A stretch of DNA of 64,000 bases from Advenella kashmirensis W13003 (lineage in GTDB: Bacteria > Pseudomonadota > Gammaproteobacteria > Burkholderiales > Burkholderiaceae_B). The position numbers and the translations under genes are program-made. A model generated the notes under the pieces. That model was not told where the DNA came from. It saw nothing but the letters and a program-made list of their open reading frames with translations, and did no database searches. The first letter of the stretch is position 1, and each line of letters begins with the position of its first letter. This document shows, piece after piece, positions 55,036 through 64,000 of the stretch. The stretch spans positions 186,001 through 250,000 of the forward strand of contig NZ_KI650980.1 of NCBI RefSeq assembly GCF_000506985.1. Direction: 5' to 3'.

Positions 55036-58000
55036 TTACTCGCCGCGTGTTTCGATGATTTCCAGCGGTTCTTCCTTAGCCTGCTGACGTGCCTTGCGGG
55101 GCCGTCCAGCCGGTTTTGGAGGTGGTGCCAGCATTGCTTCTTCAGTCAGTCCGGCTTTGGTTTCCACCCATTCCATCCCCACTTCGGAAACAATCTCTTT
55201 GAGAATTTCCTTGCTGGCGACTGGCGAGGTGTTGGCGACCTGTTCCGGTTGGCTGGCTACGGTAACAGCCTGCGTTGTTTCTTCAACAGCACTCTCTTGC
55301 CCTGCAGGCTCGGATGGTGTTGTTGCCTGCTCAACGGCGGTGACGTGCTCATCGTGTGCAGCAACAGCAGTTTGCTCAACGACAGGTGTTGCCGGTTCCG
55401 CTTTATCGGAAACCGCCTGCGTTGTTTCTGCCAGTGCGGCGACAGGATGATCGGCAGCCGGCGTGCTTGCCTGTGCTGCGGGCTCGGCTTGTGCCGTTTG
55501 ATCAGTTTGATCATCTTGCTGTTGAACGGGCGCTGACTCCGGCACTGCTTCGACGGCCGCTTGTGTGGCCGGGCTTTCGTTGGCATCTGACGCCGCTGAT
55601 TGTACTGGTGCTTCGGAAGCAGCAGGCTTTGCCGTTTCGTCAGTTGCAGCGGCAGGTTGTGTCACAGTATTGGCGTTTTTTGCTGCAGCAGGAGCTACGT
55701 TTGCTGGTGCATGGGTATCGGCGTTGCGAGCGTTGGCTGCGCTTTCAGTACTTCCGGCACTATCCGTTGCTGCCGTTTCGCCAGCAGTGTCAGCAGCAGC
55801 GACAGATCCTGAGGCAAGCATCACCTCGTTGGGCACGAACGACGCCTTGTCGGTTTGCGTGCTTTCTGTCGTTTCGTTTTGACGGCGACCACGACGGCTG
55901 CGACGGCGACGGCGACGCGGTTCGGCATCACCGGTCTGTGCATCTTCGCCCTCTGCGGGCAGGGCGTTGTCATCTTCCGAATCGTCGTCAATCAGGCTTT
56001 GCTCCAGTGGAGTCGGGCGGGCGGCAGTTTCCGGGCTGGCCTGGCGACTGCGGCGTGATGCAGGGGCTTTTTCGGCCTGGGCTGTATCGGCTGTTTCATC
56101 GGTTGCGACGCTCTCGGCGCCGGTGGCCGCTGCAACTGCGTTCTCGGTTTCCTCGCCTGCGCCACGACGGTTGCGACCCCGTCCGCGACGGCTGCGGGTA
56201 CGGCCACCGCTGTCTTCTGTGCTGGCGCTGTCCTGAGAGGTATTTGGAGTCGGGGTTTTATCTGCACCGCCGGCTGCCTGGGTCTCGGCGTCTTCCTGCT
56301 TGCGCTGGCGACCACGTGGGTTGCGGCGGGTTTCGCCGTCCTCGTCGGACTTGGCGGTTGTGCGCTTTTCACCGCGACGGTTGCGACCGCCGCGCTCGCC
56401 GCCGGCTGACTGGCGCGAGCCACCACGCGTGCCACGACCTTCTGATTTTTCAGCAGGTGCGGCCACTTTAGGTGTTTCGGCAGGGGCGGCTTCTTTCGGG
56501 CCACCCAGCCATGCCAGCACTTTCTGCAGGAATCCCTGGATGCCGGGGGCGGCTGCCGAGGTGACTGGCTGAGGTTGTGCCGGTGCCTGAGGTTTGATTG
56601 CGCTTGGTGCAGGCTGATCGGGCGAAATGCCCTTGACCAGTGCTTCAGGACGTTCGTTGTGCTCGGATTTGTCTTTGGTGGATTCCCACTTCACGGTGGT
56701 TTCCGGCGCTTCGATCAGATCGATACTGGCTTTGGGATCATCCAGGCGGGAATCATCGTAACGAATGCGCTCGATATGATGATGCGGCGTCTCGAAATGT
56801 TTGTTTGGAATCAGCACCAGATTGACTTTCAGGCGCGATTCGAGCTTGACGATATCGGAACGTTTCTCGTTCATGAGGAACGTTGCCACTTCCACCGGTA
56901 CCTGCGCATGCAGGGCGGCGGTGTTTTCCTTCATGGCTTCTTCCTGCAGCAGACGCAGCACGTTCAGGGCACTGGATTCAACATCGCGGATGACGCCGGT
57001 GCCGTTACAGCGCGGGCAGGTAATATGCGAGCCTTCATTCAGGGCGGGTCGCAGGCGCTGGCGTGACAGTTCCATCAGGCCGAAACGGGAAATTTTTCCC
57101 ATCTGGACCCGGGCACGGTCGACGTGCAGGGCATCACGCAGTTTCTGTTCGACGGCACGCTGGTTTTTGTTGTCTTCCATGTCGATGAAATCGATCACGA
57201 TCAGACCGCCCAGGTCGCGCAGTCGCAACTGGCGGGCCACTTCTTCGGCCGCTTCCAGGTTGGTGCGCATGGCAGTTTCTTCGATGTCGGCACCGCGGGT
57301 AGACCGGGCCGAGTTCACGTCGATGGCGACCAGGGCTTCGGTGTGGTCAATGACGACAGAGCCGCCGGAAGGCAACTGGACGGTACGGGAATACGCGGTT
57401 TCGATCTGGTGTTCGATCTGGAACCGGGAAAACAGGGGGATGTCGTCCTGATAGCGTTTGACCCGGTTCACATTGTCAGGCATCACGTCCTGCATGAATG
57501 CAGTCGCCTGCTGGGTAATGGCTTCGGTGTCGATCAGGATTTCGCTGATATCGGGCGAGAAATAGTCGCGGATGGCACGGATGACCAGGCTGGATTCCTG
57601 ATAAATCAGGACGGGAGCCGGATAGTCTTTGGCGGCCGCATCAATGGCGCGCCACAGTTGCAGCAGATATTTTAGATCCCACTGCAGTTCGGGAACGCTG
57701 CGGCCGATGCCGGCGGTACGGGCGATGATGCTCATGCCGGAAGGCAGATCGAGCTGTTCCATGGCATCGCGCAATTCCTGGCGATCTTCGCCTTCGATGC
57801 GGCGTGATACGCCACCGCCACGTGGATTGTTGGGCATCAGGACCAGATAGCGGCCTGCCAGGGAAATGAAGGTGGTCAGGGCGGCGCCCTTGTTACCGCG
57901 TTCTTCCTTTTCTACCTGGATGATGAGTTCCTGGCCTTCATGCAAGGCGTCCTGGATGCGCGCGCTGCGAACATCCACACCTTCCTTGAAATAGCTGCGA

Positions 58001-58221
58001 ACCACTTCCTTGAAGGGAAGAAAGCCGTGGCGGTCATGGCCGTAGTTGACAAAGCAGGCTTCCAGGCCGGGCTCGATGCGAGTGATGACCCCTTTGTAGA
58101 TGCTTCCCTTGCGTTGTTCACGGCCGGCGGTTTCAATGTCGATGTCGATCAGTTTCTGGCCGTCGACAATCGCAACGCGTAATTCTTCTTGATGCGTTGC
58201 GTTGAATAACATGCGTTTCAT
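55036..58221 (-). CDS. rne: Ribonuclease E
   Basis: A 1061-residue endoribonuclease and degradosome scaffold. The S1 domain lies in the first 130 residues, the catalytic aspartates are in [13 protein letters not shown] (about 300) and [14 protein letters not shown] (about 345), and the Zn-link is [10 protein letters not shown] (about 404). Residues about 520-1061 are a low-complexity scaffold with Arg-rich stretches ([12 protein letters not shown]) and long Ala/Thr/Glu/Gln-rich segments, ending in a short conserved-looking tail [15 protein letters not shown]. The long upstream gap is a candidate for autoregulatory leader RNA, as in enterobacteria. Confidence 0.96.
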   Translation of the reverse strand: MKRMLFNATHQEELRVAIVDGQKLIDIDIETAGREQRKGSIYKGVITRIEPGLEACFVNYGHDRHGFLPFKEVVRSYFKEGVDVRSARIQDALHEGQELIIQVEKEERGNKGAALTTFISLAGRYLVLMPNNPRGGGVSRRIEGEDRQELRDAMEQLDLPSGMSIIARTAGIGRSVPELQWDLKYLLQLWRAIDAAAKDYPAPVLIYQESSLVIRAIRDYFSPDISEILIDTEAITQQATAFMQDVMPDNVNRVKRYQDDIPLFSRFQIEHQIETAYSRTVQLPSGGSVVIDHTEALVAIDVNSARSTRGADIEETAMRTNLEAAEEVARQLRLRDLGGLIVIDFIDMEDNKNQRAVEQKLRDALHVDRARVQMGKISRFGLMELSRQRLRPALNEGSHITCPRCNGTGVIRDVESSALNVLRLLQEEAMKENTAALHAQVPVEVATFLMNEKRSDIVKLESRLKVNLVLIPNKHFETPHHHIERIRYDDSRLDDPKASIDLIEAPETTVKWESTKDKSEHNERPEALVKGISPDQPAPSAIKPQAPAQPQPVTSAAAPGIQGFLQKVLAWLGGPKEAAPAETPKVAAPAEKSEGRGTRGGSRQSAGGERGGRNRRGEKRTTAKSDEDGETRRNPRGRQRKQEDAETQAAGGADKTPTPNTSQDSASTEDSGGRTRSRRGRGRNRRGAGEETENAVAAATGAESVATDETADTAQAEKAPASRRSRQASPETAARPTPLEQSLIDDDSEDDNALPAEGEDAQTGDAEPRRRRRRSRRGRRQNETTESTQTDKASFVPNEVMLASGSVAAADTAGETAATDSAGSTESAANARNADTHAPANVAPAAAKNANTVTQPAAATDETAKPAASEAPVQSAASDANESPATQAAVEAVPESAPVQQQDDQTDQTAQAEPAAQASTPAADHPVAALAETTQAVSDKAEPATPVVEQTAVAAHDEHVTAVEQATTPSEPAGQESAVEETTQAVTVASQPEQVANTSPVASKEILKEIVSEVGMEWVETKAGLTEEAMLAPPPKPAGRPRKARQQAKEEPLEIIETRGE

Positions 58222-58772
58222 AGAGCAGTTTCTCCGTTAAACGAGGGCAACGAACGCCGTTGTCCTCACCACGAATGACTGTGAAACGTACGAATATACG
58301 ACTGACTGCGCGTAACCTCTCGCAGGTCAGGGGCGCTTTATGTGGGACTGTCCGCCGTCGGATGTCGACGTGCAGCAGAGCCAGTCAGAAAATTAACAGA
58401 GTAAAGTAATATCAATTGTTTAATTCTTCTGTGTTTCCGTCCTGCCGTTGCCTTGCGGTGCCGTCAGGAAAGAATAAAAAACCAGGGCGCTTCGTTTATT
58501 CTGTACGCTTATGAACATGATGGCGGTGGAATCTGTGGGCAGATGATGTATGGCCTGCCGCGTTAATAACAGATCCAGCCGATGCCGTCATGTTCATGGG
58601 CCAGTCACTCAAAAGACTGAAATACAGATAGCGGATTGACGTTAGGACGGTACAATGCGTATTTGGCTGACGGGCGGAGACCTGCTTGCAGCTATATGAC
58701 TGCGGGTTTCTCAACGCCGGACGGTTTTATTCAGTCTTTTTGTGGTCTCCGAATTATAAGGCTCTTTTGAGT
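58222..58772. other. 551-base divergent region rne / rluC
   Basis: No supported gene. It must contain both promoters and probably a long rne leader. It holds several inverted repeats: CCTGcCGtTGCC / GGTGcCGtCAGG (58443-58470) and a three-tier stem at 58511-58597. A minus-strand frame of 72 codons (58496-58714) is not supported by motif or ribosome binding site. Confidence 0.55.
58511..58597 (+). ncRNA. Candidate structured RNA element (rluC leader or small RNA)
   Basis: Three nested stems: 58511-58524 with 58584-58597 (14 pairs including one G-U), ATCTGT 58531-58536 with ACAGAT 58569-58574, and GGCAG 58538-58542 with CTGCC 58555-58559. The single non-Watson-Crick pair is U-G only if the plus strand is transcribed (A-C on the other strand), which favours a plus-strand RNA. 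There is no T-run. No known RNA family was recognised. Confidence 0.4.
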
Positions 58773-59726
58773 ATGTGCAAACAAACTTCTGATAAAAAAC
58801 CCACTTTTTCTGTACGGCTGGTCCGTGCAGATGCCGGATCCGACGGTCAGCGCATCGATAATTTCCTGATCCGCGAGTGCAAGGGGGTTCCCAAGAGCCA
58901 TCTGTACAAGGCCATCAGAAGCGGGCAGGTGCGTGTAAACAAGGGCCGGGTCCAGGCTGAATACCGGGTCAAAGAGGGCGATGAGGTCCGCATTCCGCCC
59001 CTGCGGGTCGCGCAACCGGATGAAAAGCGGGCGGTGCCCGCCGCTGAGTTTCCCATTGTTTTCGAGGATGACGCCTTGATTGTGATCGATAAGCCTGCGG
59101 GCGTCGCCGTCCACGGCGGCAGCGGCGTGTCGTTCGGCGTGATCGAACAAATGCGGGCGGCGCGACCCGAGGCCCGCTTTCTGGAGCTGGCGCACCGTCT
59201 GGACAAGGAAACCTCGGGGTTGTTGATGATTGCCAAGAAACGCTCGGCGCTGGTCGCCCTGCATGGCATGCTCAAGGAAAGTCGCGGCAGAAAATGCTAT
59301 CTGGCGCTGGTGGAAGGTGATTGGGTCAATGACCGGCAGCATATCCGCCTGCCGCTGGAAAAATACCTGACCCGCGACGGTGAGCGGCGCGTGCGCGTGC
59401 GTCCCGACGGCAAGCCGGCGCATACCATTGTCAGCAAAGAAGCCCGCTATGGTCGCTATAGTCTGGTGAAGGCTGAATTGCGCACCGGCAGAACCCATCA
59501 GATACGGGTTCATCTGGCCGCTAGCGGTTTTCCCATTGTCGGCGATGAAAAATACGGCAATGACGACACCCGCGCTGCCTTCGCGCGCCAGGGTTTTGCA
59601 CGCATGTTCCTGCACGCCCATACGCTGGATATACCCCATCCGCTTACCCAGGAGCCGCTGTCGCTGGTGGCGCCCTTGCCACAGGCATGCAGCCGGCTGC
59701 TCGATACCCTGAGCAGTCACCTTTAA
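58773..59726 (+). CDS. rluC: 23S rRNA pseudouridine synthase RluC
   Basis: A 317-residue RluA-family enzyme with an N-terminal S4 domain (about 24-80: RIDNFLIRECKGVPKSHLYKAIRSGQ) and a catalytic domain whose aspartate is D144 in AHRLDKETSGLL. TGRTHQIRVHLA is the conserved later motif. It should modify positions 955, 2504 and 2580 of 23S rRNA (E. coli numbering). ATG 58773 was chosen over an upstream open frame by family length. It is divergent from rne, an arrangement also found in E. coli. Confidence 0.95.
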   Translation: MCKQTSDKKPTFSVRLVRADAGSDGQRIDNFLIRECKGVPKSHLYKAIRSGQVRVNKGRVQAEYRVKEGDEVRIPPLRVAQPDEKRAVPAAEFPIVFEDDALIVIDKPAGVAVHGGSGVSFGVIEQMRAARPEARFLELAHRLDKETSGLLMIAKKRSALVALHGMLKESRGRKCYLALVEGDWVNDRQHIRLPLEKYLTRDGERRVRVRPDGKPAHTIVSKEARYGRYSLVKAELRTGRTHQIRVHLAASGFPIVGDEKYGNDDTRAAFARQGFARMFLHAHTLDIPHPLTQEPLSLVAPLPQACSRLLDTLSSHL

Positions 59727-59745
59727 TTATTTTACGGAAACACCA

Positions 59746-60411
59746 ATGCCTTATTCACTTGTCATTTTCGACTGGGATGGAACGATTATGGATTCGACCC
59801 ATTCGATTGTTGCTGCTATTCAGGCCGCCTGTCGCGATATGGATCTGCCGGTTCCCAGCGCTGCGCAGGCCAGCTGGGTGATCGGCCTGTCGCTTGACGA
59901 GGCCCTGCATCGTGCGGTGCCCGACCTGAAGCCCTCGCAACTGCCACGGTTTCTTGAGCGCTATCGTATCCACTACCTGCTCAAGGACCCTGAGCTGCGC
60001 ACGTTCGAGGGAATGACCCGGATGCTGGATGAATTAAAGGCCGATGGCGTGCGGATGGCCGTGGCAACTGGAAAGAGCCGCGTGGGACTGGATCGGGTCT
60101 TCAACGGGACGCAACTCGGGCATTATTTCGACGCCAGTCGCACAGCCGATCAGACGTTCAGCAAGCCTCACCCAGGCATGCTTGAGGAAATTCTGGATGA
60201 ACTGGAGCTGCCGGTTGAGGAGGCGGTGATGGTGGGCGATACCTCGCATGACATCCAGATGGCCCAGGCGATCGGTATGGACAGTATTGCAGTCACCTAT
60301 GGTGCGCACACCGAGCGGGAACTGGTTGACAGCAAACCGACCATGATTGTTCACAGTCCTGCGCAATTGCAGGCATTTTTAAAGGAACAATGTCGTAAAG
60401 TGGCGGTCTAA
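59746..60411 (+). CDS. HAD-IA family hydrolase (phosphoglycolate phosphatase-like)
   Basis: A 221-residue HAD phosphatase. Nucleophile D9 and D11 are in IFDWDGTIMDST, motif II is VATGKS, the conserved lysine is in FSKPHPGML and motif IV is MVGDTSHDIQMAQAIG. A helical cap lies between motifs I and II. It starts 19 bases after rluC and is probably cotranscribed. Substrate may be a small phosphate ester; specificity is not deducible. Confidence 0.88.
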   Translation: MPYSLVIFDWDGTIMDSTHSIVAAIQAACRDMDLPVPSAAQASWVIGLSLDEALHRAVPDLKPSQLPRFLERYRIHYLLKDPELRTFEGMTRMLDELKADGVRMAVATGKSRVGLDRVFNGTQLGHYFDASRTADQTFSKPHPGMLEEILDELELPVEEAVMVGDTSHDIQMAQAIGMDSIAVTYGAHTERELVDSKPTMIVHSPAQLQAFLKEQCRKVAV

Positions 60412-60474
60412 CCGGAAAAAAGAGGGGTTGTTTCCACTGTTGTATTTTTGCTGCAATACTCACAGGAGTTCCGC

Positions 60475-61458
60475 ATGTCCTCACGCCCGCGCTACCCATA
60501 TATATCTTCTTCCCAGATTACCCCGGAACCTGTCTGGCGTGCGCGCCGACAATGGATGCAGCAGATGGCCGGTTTGGCGGCGGGTACCGGACTGGGCGGT
60601 CTGGGGGCGATACTGCCCGGTTCTGCTGCGGCAGATACTTTGCCTGCGATTGCCGGTATGCAAGCCAATCCTGAATATGCGGCGGCAAAAATCGATCGCA
60701 AACTGACCACTGAAAAAGATGTCACCTCCTATAATAATTTCTATGAGTTCGGGACGGGTAAGGGCGATCCTCTGGATTACGCTGGCAAGATGAGCACCTC
60801 GCCATGGCAGGTGCAGGTCAGTGGCGAAGTAGAAAAACCCCGCACTTTCGATCTGGACGAACTGGTCAAGCTTGCCCCGCAGGAAGAGCGGGTGTATCGG
60901 CTGCGCTGTGTCGAAGCCTGGTCCATGGTCATCCCCTGGGTCGGCTATCCATTGTCGGCTTTGCTCAAGCAGGTGCAGCCGACCAGCAAGGCCAAATTTG
61001 TCCAGTTCATTACCGATATGCAGCCCGAGGCCATGCCGGGGTTGCGCGATCGCATTATTCCCTGGCCTTATCGGGAGGGCCTGCGCATGGATGAGGCCAT
61101 GCATCCGCTGACGTTGCTGACCTTCGGCCTGTACGGCAAGCGTCTGCCCAATCAGAACGGCGCGCCCTTGCGTATTATCGTTCCCTGGAAATATGGATTC
61201 AAATCGGGCAAATCCATTGTCAAAATTGTGCTTTCCGAAACCATGCCGCAGACCAGTTGGGTCGCCATTGCGCCGTCAGAATATGGTTTTTATGGGAACG
61301 TGAACCCCGATGTGCCGCACCCGCGCTGGAGTCAATCACATGAGCGTGTGATCGGAGGCGGTTTTTTCGATCCCAAGGTGCCGACCCTGAAGTTCAATGG
61401 TTACGGCGAGCAGGTCGCCTCGCTGTATAGCGGCATGGATCTGCGAGCCAATTATTGA
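60475..61458 (+). CDS. msrP: Protein-methionine-sulfoxide reductase, molybdoenzyme subunit MsrP
   Basis: A 327-residue periplasmic sulfite-oxidase-fold molybdoenzyme that repairs oxidised methionine in envelope proteins. A twin-arginine signal has R24-R25 in [17 protein letters not shown], with cleavage after the GSAAA region. The molybdenum-ligating cysteine is C145 in [20 protein letters not shown] lies 8 bases upstream of ATG 60475. msrQ follows after 16 bases. Confidence 0.95.
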   Translation: MSSRPRYPYISSSQITPEPVWRARRQWMQQMAGLAAGTGLGGLGAILPGSAAADTLPAIAGMQANPEYAAAKIDRKLTTEKDVTSYNNFYEFGTGKGDPLDYAGKMSTSPWQVQVSGEVEKPRTFDLDELVKLAPQEERVYRLRCVEAWSMVIPWVGYPLSALLKQVQPTSKAKFVQFITDMQPEAMPGLRDRIIPWPYREGLRMDEAMHPLTLLTFGLYGKRLPNQNGAPLRIIVPWKYGFKSGKSIVKIVLSETMPQTSWVAIAPSEYGFYGNVNPDVPHPRWSQSHERVIGGGFFDPKVPTLKFNGYGEQVASLYSGMDLRANY

Positions 61459-61474
61459 GCAGGGGAGGGCGTGC

Positions 61475-62152
61475 ATGTCTGAATCAATCAAATCATCCCG
61501 GGGGTCGGCGAGCCTGCGATCGGCGGCAACAATGCGCCGGCGCTGGACCGCGGCGCAGGTGGGGCGGGTCAAGCCCTTGCTGTTTCTGCTCTGTCTGCTG
61601 CCGTTTCTGCGCTGGTTTTACCTGGGATATAACGACGGACTGACAGCCAACCCGGTGGAGTTCATCACCCGGTCCTCGGGATTCTGGACGCTGGTCATGC
61701 TGCTGCTGACCCTGGCCGTCACGCCGATCCGGCAATTGCTGGATCAGCCGGCCCTGGTGCGTATACGACGCATGCTGGGCCTGTTCGCGTTTTTCTATGT
61801 CGTGCTGCACCTGCTGACCTGGGTGGTGCTGGATCGTAATATGGATATCTCATCCATGATTACCGATGTGCTGGATCGCACTTTTATTTTTCTGGGCATG
61901 GCGGCGTTTTTGCTCATGTTGCCGCTGGCGCTGACCTCGACCCAGGGGTGGATGCGCCGCCTGGGCAGAAACTGGAGCCGGCTGCATAAATGCATCTATG
62001 CGATTGGTGTATTGGGAATCATCCATTTCTGGCTGATGCGTGCCGGCAAGAACGACTTTTCCGAGCCTATCCTCTATGGTACGCTGCTGGTGATATTGTT
62101 GTTGTGGCGTATTGCGCGCGCCTGGCGGGCGCGCCGGCTGGCAGCAGCGTAG
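61475..62152 (+). CDS. msrQ: Heme membrane subunit MsrQ
   Basis: A 225-residue inner-membrane b-type cytochrome passing electrons to MsrP. About six helices begin at residue 33. Conserved histidines occur in YVVLHLLTWV and WSRLHKCIYAIGVLGIIHFWLM. The N-terminal 30 residues are basic and longer than the E. coli form. ATG 61475 follows GGGGAGGG. It completes the msrPQ unit. Confidence 0.93.
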   Translation: MSESIKSSRGSASLRSAATMRRRWTAAQVGRVKPLLFLLCLLPFLRWFYLGYNDGLTANPVEFITRSSGFWTLVMLLLTLAVTPIRQLLDQPALVRIRRMLGLFAFFYVVLHLLTWVVLDRNMDISSMITDVLDRTFIFLGMAAFLLMLPLALTSTQGWMRRLGRNWSRLHKCIYAIGVLGIIHFWLMRAGKNDFSEPILYGTLLVILLLWRIARAWRARRLAAA

Positions 62153-62245
62153 GCAGATGAGGGCGCCAGGGCTAACGGCGATGATGAATGACAACGACGA
62201 GCGCGAACCAGCCTGAGCTGATCCGGCTCATTTAAGGGATTGGGC

Positions 62246-63049
62246 ATGGGAAGACGAGGCTGGTTGCTGTTTTGGGTGACCACATTGGCCTGGCTGGCGG
62301 GGTGTGCTGGTGGCCCGCCGATTGATCGATCACACCATGCCGCAGGCCAGGATAGTCGCGTGCGCTTTATTGTGTTGCATTACACCTCGGAAAATAACGA
62401 AAACTCCCTGCGAATTCTTACCCGGGACAGGGTCAGTGCACATTATCTGATTACCGACGAGCCGGTCCGGATTTATTCCCTTGTCGATGAAAATCGTCGC
62501 GCCTGGCATGCCGGGCAGAGCCAGTGGTTCGGCTATCGGGACCTGAATGCAACCTCTATCGGCATTGAACTGGTCAACCCGGGGCCGCTGGACGGCACCC
62601 GTACCCGCTGGGCGCCATACTCAAAGGCCCAGATCGGGGCGCTGTCGGCCTTGTTGCGTGATGTCCAGTCGCGGCATCATGTAAATGCCTGGAATATTGT
62701 TGCGCATAGCGATATTGCGCCACTGCGCAAGACGGATCCGGGGCCGGCTTTTCCCTGGCGCGAACTGGCGCGGCAGGGCCTGGGCCGCTGGTACGACGAA
62801 AACGCCGTGACGCAGCGCATTCCCCAGGTCACGGCCGTCGAACTGGGTTCGCCAGCTTATATCCAGTCGCTGCTGGCACGCATCGGTTATCCGATAGCGC
62901 AAAGCGGCGTGTGGGATGCGCAGACACGGCAGGTTATTAGTGCCTTTCAGATGCACTACCGTCCCGCAAACTACACGGGCCAGACAGATAGCGAAACCGT
63001 GGCGATTGCGCAAGACCTGGCGCGTCATTTTCCGGCGTCCACCCCTTAG
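62246..63049 (+). CDS. N-acetylmuramoyl-L-alanine amidase, AmiD-like lipoprotein
   Basis: A 267-residue peptidoglycan amidase. A lipoprotein signal ends in LAWLAGC (lipid C20). The amidase_2 domain begins with RFIVLHYTSEN (zinc ligand H45) and has NATSIGIELVNPG and IVAHSDIAPLRKTDPGPAFPW with further ligands. A C-terminal peptidoglycan-binding-like region follows (about 195-260, AVELGSPAYIQSLLARIGYP). ATG 62246 was chosen over an in-frame TTG two codons earlier. The stop overlaps the convergent methyltransferase by 4 bases. Confidence 0.92.
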   Translation: MGRRGWLLFWVTTLAWLAGCAGGPPIDRSHHAAGQDSRVRFIVLHYTSENNENSLRILTRDRVSAHYLITDEPVRIYSLVDENRRAWHAGQSQWFGYRDLNATSIGIELVNPGPLDGTRTRWAPYSKAQIGALSALLRDVQSRHHVNAWNIVAHSDIAPLRKTDPGPAFPWRELARQGLGRWYDENAVTQRIPQVTAVELGSPAYIQSLLARIGYPIAQSGVWDAQTRQVISAFQMHYRPANYTGQTDSETVAIAQDLARHFPASTP

Positions 63050-63747
63050 GCCAGAAACAGAAACAGCGTGGGGTATTTGTCCAGATCCGGTGCAGGGCGC
63101 TTTTTCCAGGCGGCGATGGTATCGGTCTGGACCCATTCGTCTGATGTTGTGAGCGCCCGGGCAATACACAGTCGGGTGCCTGGATTCAGGCTCTCCTGGA
63201 GCGTGGCGAACATGGCCATATTGCGATAGGGCGTTTCAATAAACAGCTGGGTCTGGTTATGGCGCGCGGACAGCTGCTCCCATGTCTTGAGTTGTTTGCT
63301 GCGTTCAGCCGGCGCAATCGGCACATAGCCGTGGAAGGTGAAGCGCTGGCCATCCAGGCCGCTGGCCATGAGCCCCAGCAGGATCGAAGACGGCCCTACC
63401 CAGGGCACCACGCGAATGCCCAGTTGGTGCGCCAGTTGGACCACCCGGGCGCCCGGGTCGGCCACGGCGGGGCAGCCGGCTTCGGACACCAGGCCCATCT
63501 CGCCTGATGTTTCGGTCAGCCAGCGGCGCATGTCCGATTCCGATGTTTTGGCGCTCAGAGTATGGATGGTGATGTCCTGAATGGCGCCCTCGGTGCCGGT
63601 CTGCTTCAGATAGGCACGGGCGGTTTTGGCGTTTTCGGCAATATAGGTCTTCAGGGTGCTGGCTCGTTGCCGCGCCTCGGCGGGCAGCCAGCGTTCCACG
63701 GGGGCGGCGCCCAGGCTGACGGGCAGCAGATGCAGGACGTCGATCAT
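63046..63747 (-). CDS. SAM-dependent methyltransferase, RsmI/TP-methylase-like
   Basis: A 233-residue tetrapyrrole-methylase-fold protein. The segment MGLVSEAGCPAVADPGARVVQLAHQLGIRVVPWVGPSSILLGLMASGLDG matches RsmI and its relatives in the SAM-binding part. The N terminus (IDVLHLLPVSLGAAPVERWLPAE) differs from the VVPTPIGNL start of RsmI, and the C-terminal domain is short, so this is the smaller relative seen beside maf in betaproteobacteria. It overlaps maf by 4 bases (ATGA). Confidence 0.83.
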   Translation of the reverse strand: MIDVLHLLPVSLGAAPVERWLPAEARQRASTLKTYIAENAKTARAYLKQTGTEGAIQDITIHTLSAKTSESDMRRWLTETSGEMGLVSEAGCPAVADPGARVVQLAHQLGIRVVPWVGPSSILLGLMASGLDGQRFTFHGYVPIAPAERSKQLKTWEQLSARHNQTQLFIETPYRNMAMFATLQESLNPGTRLCIARALTTSDEWVQTDTIAAWKKRPAPDLDKYPTLFLFLA

Positions 63748-64000
63748 AAGACTTGCGCCTGCAGGGTCGGATTGACGCCATAGCTGCGCAGCTGGCGGCA
63801 CAGTTCGATCAGGGGCAATCCGATAATGGCCGTGGGGTCGTCGCTGTGCATGGCGGCCATCAGGCTGATGCCCAGCCCTTCGGCCTTGGCACTGCCGGCG
63901 GTATCGAAGGGTTTTTCCACAGTCAGATAATGGGCGATTTCGTCGTCTGTCAGGTCGCGAAAGACACAACGCGTAATCACATCGACAACCACCTGGCGTT
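63744..64000 (-). CDS. maf: Maf family nucleotide pyrophosphatase (partial)
   Basis: The last 85 residues of a Maf/YceF-type house-cleaning NTP pyrophosphatase; the start lies beyond the right edge. RQVVVDVITRCVFRDLTDDEIAHYL and KAEGLGISLMAAMHSDDPTAIIGLPLIELCRQLRSYG are family segments, including the conserved GLPL. It is upstream of, and coupled to, the methyltransferase gene. Confidence 0.9.
   Translation of the reverse strand, partial: RQVVVDVITRCVFRDLTDDEIAHYLTVEKPFDTAGSAKAEGLGISLMAAMHSDDPTAIIGLPLIELCRQLRSYGVNPTLQAQVL

Noticed and set aside
58637-58657. TTGACG and TACAAT as an rluC promoter
   Set aside because: The spacing is 9 bases, far too short for sigma-70, and no good alternative pairing was found.
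58496-58714. 72-codon minus-strand frame in the rne-rluC gap
   Set aside because: It overlaps the structured element, has no ribosome binding site and has a composition unlike a protein.

Overview
This window is a chromosomal segment of a betaproteobacterium, most probably of the family Alcaligenaceae (order Burkholderiales). The Advenella/Bordetella neighbourhood is the best guess. Supporting evidence is the nuoH-N order with a DUF2818 gene directly after nuoN, a RisS/RisA-like two-component pair, a Bug-type periplasmic receptor, the smc-zipA-ligA cluster, a cytoplasmic RsxB next to nth, a class I intracellular PHB depolymerase, and moderate GC with long open antisense frames. The assignment rests on gene content and order, not on a database search. 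No tRNA, rRNA, insertion sequence, prophage or CRISPR array was seen.

Layout. 1-7.5 kb: the distal part of the complex I operon (nuoH partial, I, J, K, L, M, N, DUF2818), closed by an intrinsic terminator. 7.6-15.1 kb, minus strand: a DEDDh exonuclease overlapping a cNMP/CBS/DUF294 nucleotidyltransferase-like gene, a small VOC protein, serB and mfd. 15.3-16.6 kb: ispD and ispF (MEP isoprenoid pathway). 16.7-20.1 kb, minus strand: ahpC-ahpD peroxide defence and a RisS/RisA-type sensor and regulator pair. 20.5-23.0 kb: a fused tsaB-rimI gene and a family-4-like uracil-DNA glycosylase, facing lplT on the minus strand. 24.9-31.6 kb: smc-zipA-ligA (chromosome condensation, division, ligation). 31.8-33.9 kb, minus strand: msrB-yciB-bolA-parvulin. 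34.2-39.1 kb: a branched-chain amino acid/amide-type ABC transporter in which LivM and LivG are fused. 39.2-43.4 kb, minus strand: nth with rsxB, phaZ, fpr and fdxA. 43.5-45.8 kb: pncB, a RidA protein and a flavodoxin-like protein. 45.9-51.2 kb: relA, trpB, trpA and accD. 51.2-54.9 kb: a likely accessory catabolic cassette (MarR regulator, FAD monooxygenase, small DUF2783-like protein, Bug receptor). 55.0-58.2 kb: rne on the minus strand, divergent from rluC across a 551-bp structured gap. 58.8-63.0 kb: rluC, a HAD phosphatase, msrP-msrQ and an AmiD-like lipoprotein amidase. 63.0-64 kb, minus strand: an RsmI-like methyltransferase and a partial maf gene.

Most genes are core housekeeping functions. 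Oxidative-stress themes recur (AhpC/AhpD, MsrB, MsrPQ, Nth, RsxB, Fpr/FdxA). No obvious new defence or biosynthetic system is present. The least ordinary items are the gene fusions (TsaB-RimI, LivM-LivG), the extended DUF2818 protein, the lysine-rich tail on Nth, the altered motif 1 of the uracil-DNA glycosylase homologue, the regulator/monooxygenase/receptor cassette with its own palindrome, paired palindromes in the mfd-ispD gap, and a multi-stem RNA-like element in the rne-rluC gap.
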